The notes under the pieces were generated by a model. That model was given only the letters and a program-made list of their open reading frames with translations, had not been told where the DNA came from and ran no database searches. The position numbers and the translations under genes were made by a program. Source: Limnohabitans sp. (GTDB lineage: Bacteria > Pseudomonadota > Gammaproteobacteria > Burkholderiales > Burkholderiaceae_C). From it: DNA of 64,000 bases. This document shows positions 18,805-28,987 of this stretch, one piece after another. Position 1 is the first letter of the stretch. Every line of letters starts with the position of its first letter. The stretch is taken from contig JAOATL010000024.1 of NCBI GenBank assembly GCA_030158125.1, forward strand, positions 248,001 to 312,000, given 5' to 3'.

Positions 18805-19941
18805 ATGAGTCAGCCATTCACGTCCACTGTTCTGCGCGATGCGCGCCGCATCGTGGTCAAGGTTGGCTCTAGTTTGGTCACCAATGAAGGACGCGGCCTT
18901 GACGAAGCGGCCATTGGTGAGTGGTGCAGACAAATGGCCTTATTGGCGCAAGAAGGCCGTGAAGTCATCATGGTCTCTAGCGGCGCCATTGCCGAGGGCA
19001 TGAAGCGCTTGGGTTGGGCCACACGGCCGCAAGAAATACACGCCTTGCAAGCGGCTGCGGCAGTGGGCCAAATGGGCTTGGCCCAAATGTACGAAACCAA
19101 GTTGCGCGAAAACGGTTTGGGCAGTGCGCAGGTGCTGCTCACCCATGCCGACTTGGCCGACCGCGAACGTTATTTAAACGCCCGCTCTACATTGCTGACC
19201 TTGCTGCAACACAAAGTGCTGCCAGTCATCAACGAGAACGACACGGTGGTCAACGATGAAATCAAGTTTGGTGACAACGACACCTTGGGTGCATTGGTGG
19301 CCAACTTGGTCGAAGCCGATGCCTTGGTCATCCTCACCGATCAAAAAGGTTTGTACACCGCCGATCCTCGCAAAAATCCTGCTGCCGAGTTTGTTCACGA
19401 AGCCCGCGCTGGCGATCCTGCATTAGAGACCATGGCGGGTGGTGTCGGCTCCAGCATTGGCAGCGGCGGCATGATCACCAAAATTTTGGCGGCCAAGCGA
19501 GCGGCTGGTTCTGGCGCATCCACGGTCATTGCTTGGGGCCGTGAACCTGATGCGCTCATTCGCTTGTGCAGGGGTGAAGCCATTGGCACTTTGCTTGTGG
19601 CGCAAACTCAAAAACAGCAAGCCCGTAAACAATGGATGGCCGATCATTTGCAATTGCGTGGTGCTGTCACCATCGATCCCGGCGCGGCCTCTAAGTTGCA
19701 GGCAGAAGGCAAAAGTTTGCTGGCCATCGGCATGACCCAAGTCGAAGGTGATTTTTCTCGTGGTGACGTGATCGCCATTCGCGATGTGAAGGGCTTGGAA
19801 ATTGCCCGTGGTTTGGCCAATTACGCCAGTGCTGAAGCAAGGCTCATTTGCCGCAAATCTTCTTCAGAGTTTGAAGGCTTGCTGGGCTACATCGCAGAGC
19901 CAGAGTTTGTCCACCGCGACAACCTGATATTGACCCGCTAA
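18805..19941 (+). CDS. proB: Glutamate 5-kinase
   Basis: ProB phosphorylates glutamate in the first step of proline synthesis and is usually feedback-inhibited by proline. The 378-residue protein has the amino-acid kinase domain first ([57 protein letters not shown]). A C-terminal PUA domain follows, from about residue 280 ([24 protein letters not shown]). The ATG at 18805 is preferred over a TTG 9 bases upstream. A palindromic terminator follows at 19961. proA is not in the window. Confidence 0.97.
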   Translation: MSQPFTSTVLRDARRIVVKVGSSLVTNEGRGLDEAAIGEWCRQMALLAQEGREVIMVSSGAIAEGMKRLGWATRPQEIHALQAAAAVGQMGLAQMYETKLRENGLGSAQVLLTHADLADRERYLNARSTLLTLLQHKVLPVINENDTVVNDEIKFGDNDTLGALVANLVEADALVILTDQKGLYTADPRKNPAAEFVHEARAGDPALETMAGGVGSSIGSGGMITKILAAKRAAGSGASTVIAWGREPDALIRLCRGEAIGTLLVAQTQKQQARKQWMADHLQLRGAVTIDPGAASKLQAEGKSLLAIGMTQVEGDFSRGDVIAIRDVKGLEIARGLANYASAEARLICRKSSSEFEGLLGYIAEPEFVHRDNLILTR

Positions 19942-19960
19942 GTGCTTCAATGACCCATAC

Positions 19961-19986
19961 AAAAAGGGGCTCCAGAGCCCCTTTTT
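19961..19986. terminator. Bidirectional terminator between proB and rppH
   Basis: A perfect palindrome with 12-base arms: AAAAAGGGGCTC, a CA centre, then GAGCCCCTTTTT. It works as a T-run hairpin on both strands and separates the convergent proB and rppH. Its right edge touches the rppH stop codon (19986-19988). Confidence 0.92.
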
Positions 19987-20669
19987 CATTGGCCGTCCGT
20001 TGGCGGCTTGTTCAAACTGTTTTGAGGGTCGGGGTCGAAACTGCCACCAGGAGGCAATTCCATTCGAATTTGTGTTTGCATGAACCCAAATTGAACGGTG
20101 ATGGCGCTTTCGCTGCCTGACGGATGGCCTGGCAAACCGTCTGGGTTGTCGTTGCGAGGCCTGGCCGGACCGCGATACGACCGTCCGCGGTTGTCGTAAC
20201 GTGGCAGAAATCGGGACAATTCGGTAAGCGCCATTTCGTAGACGCCTCGCTTGAACTCCACCACCACATCGAGCGGCACCCAAAAATCGTTCCAACGCCA
20301 AGCGTCAAACTCTGGATGGTTGGTGGCGCGCAGGTTGATATTCCAGTCGGGTTCTACCAGCTGGAGTAAATACCAAATTTGCTTTTGGCCCTTGTAATGG
20401 CCCCTGGCGTCTCTTCTGATGAAACGATCAGGCACTTCATAGCGCAACCAATCTCGGGTACGGGCCACAATTCGCACATGCTCCGGCAGGAGCCCCACTT
20501 CTTCGTGCAGTTCGCGGAACATGGCCTGTTCGGGGCTTTCGCCCCGGTCAATGCCGCCCTGCGGAAACTGCCAGCTGTGGGTGCGGATGCGCTTGCCCCA
20601 AAACACCTGATTTTTCTGGTTGAGCAGAATGATGCCGACGTTAGGCCGAAAGCCTTCGCGGTCAAGCAT
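19986..20669 (-). CDS. rppH: RNA pyrophosphohydrolase RppH
   Basis: RppH removes pyrophosphate from 5'-triphosphate mRNA ends and so triggers RNase E decay. The 227-residue protein begins [26 protein letters not shown], a textbook RppH N-terminus. The Nudix box is at residues 38-60 (Gly38, Glu44, RELHEEVGL). The C-terminal region of about 65 residues, rich in Pro, Gly and Asn, is longer than in E. coli (176 residues), as is common in betaproteobacteria. The ATG at 20669 is chosen over a longer frame. It is divergent from proS with 91 bases between the starts. Confidence 0.95.
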   Translation of the reverse strand: MLDREGFRPNVGIILLNQKNQVFWGKRIRTHSWQFPQGGIDRGESPEQAMFRELHEEVGLLPEHVRIVARTRDWLRYEVPDRFIRRDARGHYKGQKQIWYLLQLVEPDWNINLRATNHPEFDAWRWNDFWVPLDVVVEFKRGVYEMALTELSRFLPRYDNRGRSYRGPARPRNDNPDGLPGHPSGSESAITVQFGFMQTQIRMELPPGGSFDPDPQNSLNKPPTDGQ

Positions 20670-20760
20670 AATCAAACCCCAAATTTTTAAACTGTGTCCA
20701 TTATGCACGGACAGCTCTGTGCAACATTGGGACTCACCCTGAGAACACTTGGAATCGCCC

Positions 20761-22506
20761 ATGAAAGCCAGTCAATTTTTAATTTCCACCCTCAAAGAAG
20801 CGCCTGCCGACGCCGAGGTGGTCAGCCATCAACTGATGATGCGCGCCGGCATGATCAAGCGCCTGGGCGCTGGCATTTACAACTACATGCCCATGGGCTT
20901 GCGCGTCATTCGCAAAGTAGAGGCGATTGTTCGCGAAGAGATGAACCGCGCGGGGGCCATTGAAATGACCATGCCGGTGGTGCAGCCTGCCGAGCTGTGG
21001 CAAGAAACGGGTCGTTTTGAAAAGATGGGACCAGAGTTGCTCCGCATCAAGGACCGTCATGGCCGCGACTTTGTGGTGCAGCCCACCAGCGAAGAAGTGA
21101 TCACCGATGTGGCGCGTCAAGAACTCCGCAGCTACAAGCAATTGCCCAAGAACTTCTACCAAATTCAAACCAAATTCCGTGACGAGCGCCGTCCCCGTTT
21201 CGGTTTGATGCGTGGCCGTGAGTTCATCATGAAAGACGCCTACAGCTTTGACCGCGACCAACTGTCTGCCAAGCAAAGCTACAAAATCATGGCCGATGCC
21301 TATCGCAAAATCTTTGACCGCTTTGGTTTGAGCTACCGCGCTGTGGCCGCCGACAGCGGCGCCATTGGTGGCGATTTGAGCGAAGAGTTCCAAGTGATTG
21401 CGGCCACCGGCGAAGACGCCATCGTGTATTGCCCCAACAGCGATTACGCGGCCAACATGGAAAAGGCCGAGGCCTTGGCGCCTTCACAAGCACGCCCAGC
21501 GGCTTCCAAACCTCAAGCCTTGACACCGACGCCTGGCAAGAGCACTTGCGAAGATGTGGCGGCTTTGTTGAACGTACCTTTGACCACCACCGTGAAGTCC
21601 TTGGTGTTGGCCACCGACGAAACTGACGAACAAGGCAACATCAAAGCCTCCAAAGTTTGGTTGTTGCTGCTGCGTGGCGATCACGACATGAACGAAGTCA
21701 AAGTGGGCAAGTTGCCAGGCTTGGATGCAGGTTTCCGTTTTGCCACCTTGGCAGAAATTGACGAACACTTTGGCTGCAAGCCTGGGTACTTAGGCCCCTT
21801 GAATTTGAAGAAGCCCTTGAATGTGGTGGCCGATCGCGAAGTGGCTGTGATGGCCGATTGGATTTGTGGCGCGAATCAACTGGACCATCACATCACCGGT
21901 GTCAACTGGGGTCGTGATTTGCCCGAACCCATGATGGTGGCCGATTTGCGCAATGTGGTCGCGGGCGACGCCTCCCCCGATGGCAAAGGCGCCTTGACCA
22001 TTGAGCGCGGCATTGAAGTAGGTCACGTGTTTTATTTAGGCACCAAGTACAGCCAAGCCATGAACGCCACATTCTTAGACGAAAACGGCAAACCTCAATT
22101 CTTGGAAATGGGTTGTTATGGCATTGGTGTGACGCGATTGCCCGCAGCCGCCATTGAGCAAAACCACGACGCCAAGGGCATCATTTGGCCCGACGCCATC
22201 GCGCCTTTCACGGTGGTCATTTGCCCCATTGGCGCCGACCGCAGCCCCGATGTTAAAGCGGCTTCCGAAAAGCTCTATGCTGACCTCATGGCGGCGGGCG
22301 TAGATGTGTTGCTCGACGATCGAGGCGAACGCCCAGGCGCCATGTTTGCCGATTGGGAACTCATTGGTGTGCCCCATCGCATCACCTTGGGCGACCGTGG
22401 CCTCAAAGAAGGCAAATTGGAATACCAACATCGCCGCGATGCGCAAGCCACGGCCGTTGCCCCTGCAGACATTGCCGCATTTGTCTTGGCCAAACTGGGC
22501 CAGTGA
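20761..22506 (+). CDS. proS: Prolyl-tRNA synthetase (bacterial type with editing domain)
   Basis: ProS charges tRNA-Pro. The 581-residue length and layout are those of the bacterial ProS. Class II motif 1 is near [19 protein letters not shown] and motif 2 near [18 protein letters not shown]. The INS editing domain lies at about 225-405, inserted between motifs 2 and 3, and motif 3 is at [17 protein letters not shown]. The C-terminal anticodon-binding domain contains [21 protein letters not shown]. The ATG at 20761 is used; a TTG 12 bases earlier is in frame. A lytic transglycosylase gene follows after 31 bases. Confidence 0.97.
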   Translation: MKASQFLISTLKEAPADAEVVSHQLMMRAGMIKRLGAGIYNYMPMGLRVIRKVEAIVREEMNRAGAIEMTMPVVQPAELWQETGRFEKMGPELLRIKDRHGRDFVVQPTSEEVITDVARQELRSYKQLPKNFYQIQTKFRDERRPRFGLMRGREFIMKDAYSFDRDQLSAKQSYKIMADAYRKIFDRFGLSYRAVAADSGAIGGDLSEEFQVIAATGEDAIVYCPNSDYAANMEKAEALAPSQARPAASKPQALTPTPGKSTCEDVAALLNVPLTTTVKSLVLATDETDEQGNIKASKVWLLLLRGDHDMNEVKVGKLPGLDAGFRFATLAEIDEHFGCKPGYLGPLNLKKPLNVVADREVAVMADWICGANQLDHHITGVNWGRDLPEPMMVADLRNVVAGDASPDGKGALTIERGIEVGHVFYLGTKYSQAMNATFLDENGKPQFLEMGCYGIGVTRLPAAAIEQNHDAKGIIWPDAIAPFTVVICPIGADRSPDVKAASEKLYADLMAAGVDVLLDDRGERPGAMFADWELIGVPHRITLGDRGLKEGKLEYQHRRDAQATAVAPADIAAFVLAKLGQ

Positions 22507-22537
22507 CATTGGCCCAGGCCAACTGAAAGCAGGGTGC

Positions 22538-23197
22538 ATGAATTTGCCAAGACGCAAATTTTTGCGCCACGCGCAGTTGGGTGGCGGCGCTCTTGCAGGC
22601 GCTGTATTTCAGTCCTTTGGCTTGCTGGCATGTCTGCAGCGGCCAGCTTATGCCGGCAACCAAGCCGAAGAAGCGCTGTCAGATTCGGTTCGAACGGCTC
22701 TGCGCCAGGCGGTTCTGCAAAGCGGACCGCCTGTGCCGGTGTTGCCAACGGCGAAGGAAAAAGATCAATTCAACAGCTGGTTGGCAGCCGCCGCGCTGCG
22801 TTTGCAGCAATGGATGAGCCACCCAGACGATCGACAAGAATTTCTGCACACGCTGTGGTACGAGACCCGGCGCGCAGGTTTGTCTTTGTCTTTGGTGCTG
22901 GGACTCATTGAGGTGGAAAGTGCCTTTAGAAAATATGCCATTTCCAGTGCCGGTGCCAGAGGCTACATGCAGGTGATGCCGTTTTGGACGCGCAGCATAG
23001 GCGAAGGCAATGAGCGTGTGTTATTTCATACGCAAACACAACTCCGATTTGGATGTGTCATTTTGCGTCACATCATTGAACGCGAAAATGGCCAGTTGTT
23101 TTTAGCCTTGGGTCGCTACAACGGCAGTCGTGGGCAAGCCGCTTATCCGCAAGCCGTGCTGAGTGCGCAAAAAAAATGGCTTCAATCGGTTGACTGA
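22538..23197 (+). CDS. Tat-exported lytic transglycosylase (SLT family)
   Basis: A 219-residue periplasmic murein lytic transglycosylase. The N-terminus LPRRKFLRHAQLGGGALAGA has a twin-arginine motif (RRKFLR) and a hydrophobic region, predicting Tat rather than Sec export, with cleavage probably near PAYA. The SLT domain includes the likely catalytic Glu in GLIEVESAF, then SAGARGYMQVMPFW and ALGRYNGSRG. It has the short single-domain form, with no peptidoglycan-binding repeats. It is downstream of proS on the same strand. Its last codons coincide with the grxD terminator on the other strand. Confidence 0.88.
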   Translation: MNLPRRKFLRHAQLGGGALAGAVFQSFGLLACLQRPAYAGNQAEEALSDSVRTALRQAVLQSGPPVPVLPTAKEKDQFNSWLAAAALRLQQWMSHPDDRQEFLHTLWYETRRAGLSLSLVLGLIEVESAFRKYAISSAGARGYMQVMPFWTRSIGEGNERVLFHTQTQLRFGCVILRHIIERENGQLFLALGRYNGSRGQAAYPQAVLSAQKKWLQSVD

Positions 23198-23202
23198 AGC
23201 CA
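23169..23202 (-). terminator. grxD terminator inside the transglycosylase coding end
   Basis: On the minus strand TGGCTTCA (23202-23195) pairs with TGAAGCCA (23184-23177) and is followed by eight T (23176-23169), a standard rho-independent terminator 44 bases after the grxD stop. It lies within the last 9-10 codons of the convergent transglycosylase gene, where the A-run encodes the lysines. Confidence 0.75.
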
Positions 23203-23246
23203 AGCTGGGCAAGCTTCCATCAGAAGCCGCCATGATCAGCGCACGA

Positions 23247-23576
23247 TCAAGCGTTGGGCGTGGTGCCCAGTACCTGAACCAGTTCGCCAGATTCGTACAT
23301 TTCCATCATGATGTCGGAGCCGCCAATGAACTCGCCTTTGACGTAAAGCTGGGGAATGGTGGGCCAGTTGCTGTATTCCTTGATGCCTTGGCGAATTTCT
23401 GCATCGTCCAGCACATTGACTGTTTTGACGGCTTTGGTGTCGACACCACAGGCCTTCAAAATTTGAATGGCACGGCCCGAAAACCCGCACATTGGAAAGC
23501 TGGCACTGCCTTTCATGAACAGCACAACGTCGTTGTGTTTGACCAAATCATCAATCCGGGTTTGTGTATCGCTCAT
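23247..23576 (-). CDS. grxD: Monothiol glutaredoxin Grx4 (CGFS type)
   Basis: A 109-residue monothiol glutaredoxin that carries and delivers [2Fe-2S] clusters. The active site is CGFS at residues 30-33, preceded by VVLFMKGSASFPM. The glutathione-binding TIPQLYV and GGSDIMMEMYESGEL follow. It is last in the hemA-prfA-prmC-grxD run on the minus strand, 78 bases after prmC. It ends before a terminator embedded in the opposing gene. Confidence 0.97.
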   Translation of the reverse strand: MSDTQTRIDDLVKHNDVVLFMKGSASFPMCGFSGRAIQILKACGVDTKAVKTVNVLDDAEIRQGIKEYSNWPTIPQLYVKGEFIGGSDIMMEMYESGELVQVLGTTPNA

Positions 23577-23654
23577 AGGGGTCCTCGTTGTCTTTCCGAT
23601 GTCATCAGTAGGGGGTGATTATTTCATGTTGCCAAGGCTTGTGCTGGCCAGGGC

Positions 23655-24470
23655 TTATTTTTGTCCGCCTGAACAGCGCTCAATGCCTGCAAGGTCTAAT
23701 TTTGACTGCACTTGGTGGTAGCCTGCCGCCTGCAGCAGGGCTCTGACTTGGGGCGCTTGTTGCCAGCCATGTTCAATCAGTAGCCACCCGCCTTCAACCA
23801 GATGCGCTTTGGCGTTTAAAACGATGTGACGAATGTCGTCCAGACCATCTGGACCACTGACCAAGGCGGCTAAAGGCTCGTGCTTCAGGTTTGCCAGATG
23901 GGGGTCTTGGGCTTCGATGTAAGGTGGATTGGTGGCAATGACCTCAAACACGTCCGTGACCTGTGCCAGCCAATTGCTATGAAGAAGGGATACGTCCAGC
24001 GACAAACGCTGGGCATTGTGTCGAGCCACGTTCAACGCATCGAGGCTGGCATCAACGCCTGTGACTTGGGCATCAGCCAGTTGCGATTTGAGCGCCAGTG
24101 CAATGGCCCCGCTGCCCGTGCCTAAATCTAAGAAGCGCGGCCGGGCAAATGGGGTGCTGCATGTCAGGGCCCATTCCACCAAAACTTCGGTATCGTCTCT
24201 GGGATCTAAGACGCGTTTGTCGATGTGCAGCGTCAGACCAAAAAATTCCTTTTGACCCACGATGTAGGCCACAGGCTCTTGTTGCAGGCGCCGTTGCACA
24301 CACACTGTCAAAGTGGCCACTTGCTCTGGCGTGACCTGATCGGTGTCATGCGCCAACAACCAAGCACGGTCATGCAGTGGGCGGCCCAGTGCATGCAGCA
24401 ACATTATTTGCGCTTCCAATCGGGGCAAGCCCAGCACTTGGGCATGACTTAAACACTGGGTGACGTTCAT
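23655..24470 (-). CDS. prmC: Release factor glutamine methyltransferase PrmC
   Basis: PrmC methylates the glutamine of the GGQ motif in release factors 1 and 2. The 271-residue protein has an N-terminal helical domain, then the Rossmann methyltransferase fold with [14 protein letters not shown] (SAM motif I). The catalytic NPPY motif binds the substrate glutamine amide. The ATG overlaps the prfA stop (ATGA at 24467-24470), which couples it to its own substrate. Confidence 0.96.
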   Translation of the reverse strand: MNVTQCLSHAQVLGLPRLEAQIMLLHALGRPLHDRAWLLAHDTDQVTPEQVATLTVCVQRRLQQEPVAYIVGQKEFFGLTLHIDKRVLDPRDDTEVLVEWALTCSTPFARPRFLDLGTGSGAIALALKSQLADAQVTGVDASLDALNVARHNAQRLSLDVSLLHSNWLAQVTDVFEVIATNPPYIEAQDPHLANLKHEPLAALVSGPDGLDDIRHIVLNAKAHLVEGGWLLIEHGWQQAPQVRALLQAAGYHQVQSKLDLAGIERCSGGQK

Positions 24471-25567
24471 GCGGGCAAACTCAATTCCAACTCTGCCAAT
24501 TGCTCGGCTTGTCTGGCGTGTTGCAAAGCCTGGGTGACCTCTTCCAGGTCCCCCTCCATGATGAAACTCAGCTTGTACAAAGTGAGGTTGATGCGGTGAT
24601 CACTGAGCCGGCCTTGGGGGAAGTTGTAAGTGCGAATGCGGTCAGAGCGGTCGCCGCTGCCAATCAAGCCTTTGCGCAATGCCGCATCTTTGGCCGCGCG
24701 CTCGTTGCGGTCTTTTTCTTGAATGCGGGCAGACAACACTTGCATCGCCTTGGCCTTGTTGCGGTGCTGGCTGCGATCGTCTTGACACTCTGCCACGATG
24801 CCCGTGGGGATGTGGGTGATGCGCACAGCAGAGTCGGTTTTGTTGATGTGCTGACCACCGGCGCCGCTGGCGCGGTAAGTGTCAATTCGCAAGTCGGCGG
24901 GGTTGATGGTGACGGCCTGTGCTTCGTCGGGTTCCGCCAAGACGGCCACCGTACAAGCACTGGTGTGAATGCGGCCTTGCGTTTCGGTGGCCGGTACCCG
25001 CTGCACCCGATGGCCGCCCGATTCGAAACGCAAAGTGCCAAACACGTTGTCGCCTTCAATGCGCATGACCACTTCTTTGTAGCCACCCAATTCACTGGGC
25101 GATTCGGACATGATCTCTGCGCGCCAGCCTTTGCGTTCACAAAATTTGGTGTACATGCGCAGCAGATCACCCGCAAACAAAGCAGACTCATCGCCGCCTG
25201 TGCCGGCACGTATTTCCAAATAGGCTGGGCGTGCGTCGTCAGGGTCTTTGGGCACCAGCATGCGCTGTAATTCAATTTCGAGTTCTGCCATTTCTTGCGT
25301 GGCACTTTGAATCTCTTCATCTGCCATGGCTTTCATGTCGGCGTCTTCGGCACTGCTTGCTGCCAAGGCATGGCCTGCCTCCAAATCGTGACTGCGCTCT
25401 TGGTAACGTGCATAGCGATGGGCCAGCGCGCTAACCTCTGCATGCTCGCGTGAGAGCTTCAAGAACTGGTTCATGTCCGCCATGATGTCTTCTCGCGACA
25501 ATAAAAAGTCCAGCTCTTCTAGACGCTGGGCATAACGCTCGAGTTGGTGACGTAAAAATGGTTTCAT
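24467..25567 (-). CDS. prfA: Peptide chain release factor 1
   Basis: RF1 terminates translation at UAG and UAA. The 366-residue protein carries the codon-recognition region ([13 protein letters not shown], with PAT as the tripeptide), the catalytic GGQ in [19 protein letters not shown], and the class I domains. The ATG at 25567 ([24 protein letters not shown]) is the family-standard start; a TTG 12 bases earlier is less likely. It lies 88 bases downstream of hemA and overlaps prmC by four bases. Confidence 0.97.
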   Translation of the reverse strand: MKPFLRHQLERYAQRLEELDFLLSREDIMADMNQFLKLSREHAEVSALAHRYARYQERSHDLEAGHALAASSAEDADMKAMADEEIQSATQEMAELEIELQRMLVPKDPDDARPAYLEIRAGTGGDESALFAGDLLRMYTKFCERKGWRAEIMSESPSELGGYKEVVMRIEGDNVFGTLRFESGGHRVQRVPATETQGRIHTSACTVAVLAEPDEAQAVTINPADLRIDTYRASGAGGQHINKTDSAVRITHIPTGIVAECQDDRSQHRNKAKAMQVLSARIQEKDRNERAAKDAALRKGLIGSGDRSDRIRTYNFPQGRLSDHRINLTLYKLSFIMEGDLEEVTQALQHARQAEQLAELELSLPA

Positions 25568-25607
25568 GAAACTTTGCAAATCAAGGGCAGGGCACTGAAG
25601 AGGCCAG

Positions 25608-25628
25608 GCATTGAGAATGCCTCAATGC
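25608..25628. other. Hairpin between hemA and prfA
   Basis: GCATTGAG (25608-25615) and CTCAATGC (25621-25628) form an 8-base stem with a 5-base loop in the 88-base hemA-prfA gap. There is no T-run on the minus strand, so it is not a standard terminator. It may protect or process the transcript. Confidence 0.4.
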
Positions 25629-25655
25629 GGCGAAGGCGAGCTGGTGGTGGCTTCG

Positions 25656-26927
25656 CTAGCGCTCTTTGCGCAGAAACATGCGTTGAACAGCATGAACTGC
25701 ATGCGGCATGTGTTCTGGATCTGCTTCGCGCAATTCCGCCATGGCCCCGTGCAACATTTTGTGTGTGAGGCCTCGTGACAAGGCTTCCAAGACCTTGTCG
25801 GGGTCTTCGCCTTTGGCCAACAGTTTGCGCGCACGCGCCATCTCTGCCTCGCGCCATTCGTCGGCTTGGGCGTTCAACTGTTGAATGAGTGGCACACTGC
25901 CACGTTGCACCAGCCAGTGCATGAAACTTTGCACGCCAGCATCAATGATGACCTCGGCTTCTGCCACCGCCGCTTGACGGTGGGCTTGGCCGGTTTGGAT
26001 GACGCTGGCCAAATCATCGACGGTGTACAAATACACATCTTCCAAAGATTTCACCTCGGGCTCAATGTCGCGGGGCACGGCCAGGTCCACCATGAACATG
26101 GGGCGGTTGCGGCGTTTTTTGAGCGCGCGCTCGACCGCGCCCAAGCCAATCAAAGGCAAAGTGCTTGCAGTGCAACTGATGACTGCGTCAAATTCATGCA
26201 AACGCGTGGGCAGCTCCGACAAACGCATGACCTCCGCCCCAAATCGCGCTGCCAATTTTTCACCACGGTCCATGCTGCGGTTGGCAATGGCCATGCTGTG
26301 CGGGTTCTTGGCTGCAAAGTGCGTCACCACCAGCTCGATCATTTCACCTGCACCGACAAACAGGACCTTGATGTGCTGGAGGTCTTCAAACAACTGACTG
26401 GCCAAACGTACCGCGGCAGCTGACATGCTGATGGAGTGTGCGCCAATTTCGGTGCTGGTGCGAACCTCTTTGGCCACCGCAAAACTGCGCTGAAACAGTT
26501 GGTTCAAGGTGCTGCCCAAAGCGCCTGCTTCATCGGCTGTGCGCACCGCGTCTTTCAGCTGCCCCAATATTTGTGCCTCACCCAAAACCATGGAGTCAAG
26601 GCCACTTGCAACACGGAAAGCATGCCGCGCTACGTGGTCTTCTTCCAGCAAATAGGTATGGTCTCGAAGTTCTTGGACAGAAACACCACCCGTGTGGGCC
26701 AGCCACTTGAGGGTGGCTTCCATGGCCATCTGATCTGCGGCACAATAAATTTCTGTGCGGTTGCATGTGGACAGAATGGCCGCTTCGGGCTCTCGGTGCG
26801 TGACTGTGGCCAAATTGCCGCGCAATTGTTGCAAAGTGGGGGCCAATTGGTCCACGGCAAACGCAAACCGCCCGCGCAAATCGAGCGGAGCTGTTGTGTG
26901 GTTTAACCCCAATGCCCAAACTGCCAT
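25656..26927 (-). CDS. hemA: Glutamyl-tRNA reductase
   Basis: HemA reduces glutamyl-tRNA to glutamate-1-semialdehyde, the first committed step of the C5 tetrapyrrole pathway. Of 423 residues, the start [22 protein letters not shown] and the catalytic cysteine segment [11 protein letters not shown] are clear. The NADP-binding domain follows ([23 protein letters not shown]), then a C-terminal dimerisation helix region. It heads the hemA-prfA-prmC-grxD operon. A TATAAT lies only 7 bases before the ATG, so the transcript may have little or no leader. Confidence 0.97.
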   Translation of the reverse strand: MAVWALGLNHTTAPLDLRGRFAFAVDQLAPTLQQLRGNLATVTHREPEAAILSTCNRTEIYCAADQMAMEATLKWLAHTGGVSVQELRDHTYLLEEDHVARHAFRVASGLDSMVLGEAQILGQLKDAVRTADEAGALGSTLNQLFQRSFAVAKEVRTSTEIGAHSISMSAAAVRLASQLFEDLQHIKVLFVGAGEMIELVVTHFAAKNPHSMAIANRSMDRGEKLAARFGAEVMRLSELPTRLHEFDAVISCTASTLPLIGLGAVERALKKRRNRPMFMVDLAVPRDIEPEVKSLEDVYLYTVDDLASVIQTGQAHRQAAVAEAEVIIDAGVQSFMHWLVQRGSVPLIQQLNAQADEWREAEMARARKLLAKGEDPDKVLEALSRGLTHKMLHGAMAELREADPEHMPHAVHAVQRMFLRKER

Positions 26928-26933
26928 GTTTGA

Positions 26934-26939
26934 ATTATA
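26934..26939 (-). promoter_or_regulatory. hemA: Candidate -10 box of hemA
   Basis: TATAAT on the minus strand at 26939-26934, with its last base 7 bases from the hemA ATG. If used, transcription would start at or within a base or two of the start codon. No strong -35 hexamer is seen. An overlapping TATAAA on the plus strand could serve the divergent small gene at 26969. Confidence 0.35.
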
Positions 26940-26968
26940 AAACCTTGTGTTGTGAACGAAAGAATTGA

Positions 26969-27250
26969 ATGAGTTGGGACGATGTCTTCTGGCATGTGAT
27001 GAATTTTGCGCTCCCGGCGTGGGTGCTGTCGCTCGGCATCACGCTTTGGGGCTCGTTTCAATTCAGACGCCAAGCCCAAATGAGCTGGCTCTGGCGGTGG
27101 CTGGTCAACGCCACGGCAGGCATTGCCGTGTTGGCCGCCGGCCTCGTGCTCACTGACCAAGACGGCAAAATGGCCACTTACGGCGCTTTGGTCCTGGTCT
27201 GCGCCACCGTGGAGTGGGCGCTGCAGATGTGGCTTAGGCGGCGGGGCTGA
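26969..27250 (+). CDS. Small membrane protein of unknown function
   Basis: A 93-residue protein with probably three hydrophobic segments: about 12-30 ([17 protein letters not shown]), 42-60 ([21 protein letters not shown]) and 70-88 ([15 protein letters not shown]). It ends in a basic LRRRG. No motif identifies a function. It is divergent from hemA (41 bases apart), and its last 17 bases overlap the 3' end of ugpQ on the other strand. Confidence 0.75.
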   Translation: MSWDDVFWHVMNFALPAWVLSLGITLWGSFQFRRQAQMSWLWRWLVNATAGIAVLAAGLVLTDQDGKMATYGALVLVCATVEWALQMWLRRRG

Positions 27251-27986
27251 ACAGGTCAACCCGGTCGGTGATGATGCCGTCAGTGCCCAGGGCTAGCAAA
27301 TGCTGAGCTGCCCACTCGTCATTCACGGTGTAGCTGAGGCACTTCATGCCGGCGTCATGCACCGCCTTGACAGTATCTGGCGTCCACAAGGCGTAAAGGC
27401 AAACCACTGCGCTGCACGCCAATGACTTGGCGGTCTCAAGCCAACCCTCCGAAAGACTGTTCAGCAACAAACCCCTTGGCAATTGAGGGGCTGCCTTGAA
27501 CGCGGCTTGCAAGGCGGCGACCTGAAATGACGTGAGCAGGGGGGGGACGGCCTCATGCTGCCAAAGTAGGGCCGCTTCACGCGCCACGACCTCACCCGTT
27601 TTAAATTCAACGCCCGGTGTGGGTTTAATTTCAATGTTGAGACAGTAGCGGTTGCGAATGCAAAACTGAGCCACATTGGCCAATGTGGGCAAGGGTTCAC
27701 CGCTGAAATGCCTCGAATGCCAGCTGCCAGCGTCCAATTGAGAGAGATGTTGCCACGCATGTTCGCCGCCCATGCCTTCGCCATTGGTGGTGCGGTGCAG
27801 CGAGGCGTCGTGCATCAAAAACACCACATCGTCAGCGCTCAATTTGGCATCGCACTCAAACATGCGATAGCCATGTTCAGCCCCTTTGCGAAATGCGGCC
27901 AGCGTGTTTTCGGGTGCGAGTGTACCCGCGCCGCGGTGGGCAACCCAGCGCGGGTAAGGCCAATGGCGTGTGCGGGCAAGGGTCAC
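27234..27986 (-). CDS. ugpQ: Glycerophosphodiester phosphodiesterase
   Basis: UgpQ hydrolyses glycerophosphodiesters to sn-glycerol-3-phosphate and an alcohol in the cytoplasm. The 250-residue GDPD domain begins [25 protein letters not shown], with catalytic His and Glu, and continues with [29 protein letters not shown] and [10 protein letters not shown]. The start is GTG and overlaps the ugpC stop (GTGA). As the last gene of ugpB-A-E-C-Q, the E. coli order, it should act on diesters brought in by the transporter. It overlaps the convergent small membrane gene by 17 bases. Confidence 0.94.
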   Translation of the reverse strand: MTLARTRHWPYPRWVAHRGAGTLAPENTLAAFRKGAEHGYRMFECDAKLSADDVVFLMHDASLHRTTNGEGMGGEHAWQHLSQLDAGSWHSRHFSGEPLPTLANVAQFCIRNRYCLNIEIKPTPGVEFKTGEVVAREAALLWQHEAVPPLLTSFQVAALQAAFKAAPQLPRGLLLNSLSEGWLETAKSLACSAVVCLYALWTPDTVKAVHDAGMKCLSYTVNDEWAAQHLLALGTDGIITDRVDLFSPAA

Positions 27987-28987
27987 AAGCGTTTTCCAGT
28001 GTCGGCGTTGAAGTGATGCAAGCAGCCTTCTTTGGGTGTGGCATGGAAGCTTTGACCCGCCGCAGGGGCGGGCAAACTGGCGTCGATCCGTAGCGTGAGA
28101 GATTCGGAGCCCAAGCGAGCATGCACCAAGCGCTCGGCGCCCAGCAGCTCAACTGTGTCAACGGTCATCTCCCAGCCAGTGCTGCTGAGCTCGAGATGTT
28201 CAGGTCGGATGCCCAAAATTTGGCCATTGGCAAGCCCAGGCGCTTGTTTGAGCAGGTTCATGGGCGGCGAGCCGATGAAACTGGCCACAAAGGTGCTGGC
28301 AGGACGGTTGTAAACCTCTTCGGGGGTGCCAAACTGTTCCATCACCCCGCCGTTCATCACGATCATGCGCTGTGCCAAGGTCATGGCCTCGACTTGATCG
28401 TGCGTCACGAACAAAGACGTGATGCCCAATTCGCGGTGCAACTTTTGAATTTCCAAACGGGTTTGGGCGCGCAGCTTGGCGTCCAGGTTGGACAAGGGCT
28501 CGTCAAACAAAAATACTTGCGGCTGTCGCACAATGGCACGGCCCATGGCCACTCGCTGGCGTTGACCACCTGACAGTTCGCGTGGCTTGCGTTGCAATAA
28601 GTGGCTGAGTTCCAAAATACCAGCCGCTTTGTCGACGCGCGTTTTGATGTCGTCCAAAGGCACTTTGGCAATCTTCAAGCCATAGGCCATGTTGTCAAAC
28701 ACACTCATGTGCGGGTACAGCGCATAGTTTTGAAAGACCATGGCAATGTCGCGCTCGGCAGGTTCGAGTTCGTTGACCACCCGGTCGCCAATCGAAATGT
28801 TGCCGCCAGTGATCTCTTCAAGGCCTGCCACCATGCGCAGCAGTGTGGATTTGCCGCACCCAGACGGACCCACAATGACGACAAATTCGCCGTCGTTGAT
28901 TTGCGCGTTGAGGTTGTGAATCACAGGCACTGCTTTGGCGCCTGAACCGTATTCTTTGACGATGTTTTGAAGTGTGATGGAAGCCAT
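27983..28987 (-). CDS. ugpC: sn-Glycerol-3-phosphate ABC transporter ATP-binding protein UgpC
   Basis: The ATPase of the glycerol-3-phosphate importer, of the MalK/UgpC type. The 334 residues contain Walker [10 protein letters not shown], the Q-loop in [13 protein letters not shown], the ABC signature [14 protein letters not shown] and Walker [16 protein letters not shown], then the switch His. A C-terminal TOBE/regulatory part follows from about residue 235 and is a little shorter than usual (356 in E. coli). It overlaps ugpE (TAATG) and ugpQ (GTGA). Confidence 0.95.
   Translation of the reverse strand: MASITLQNIVKEYGSGAKAVPVIHNLNAQINDGEFVVIVGPSGCGKSTLLRMVAGLEEITGGNISIGDRVVNELEPAERDIAMVFQNYALYPHMSVFDNMAYGLKIAKVPLDDIKTRVDKAAGILELSHLLQRKPRELSGGQRQRVAMGRAIVRQPQVFLFDEPLSNLDAKLRAQTRLEIQKLHRELGITSLFVTHDQVEAMTLAQRMIVMNGGVMEQFGTPEEVYNRPASTFVASFIGSPPMNLLKQAPGLANGQILGIRPEHLELSSTGWEMTVDTVELLGAERLVHARLGSESLTLRIDASLPAPAAGQSFHATPKEGCLHHFNADTGKRL

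Noticed and set aside
25608-25628. hemA-prfA hairpin as a terminator
   Set aside because: No T-run follows on the transcribed strand, and prfA normally depends on read-through from hemA.
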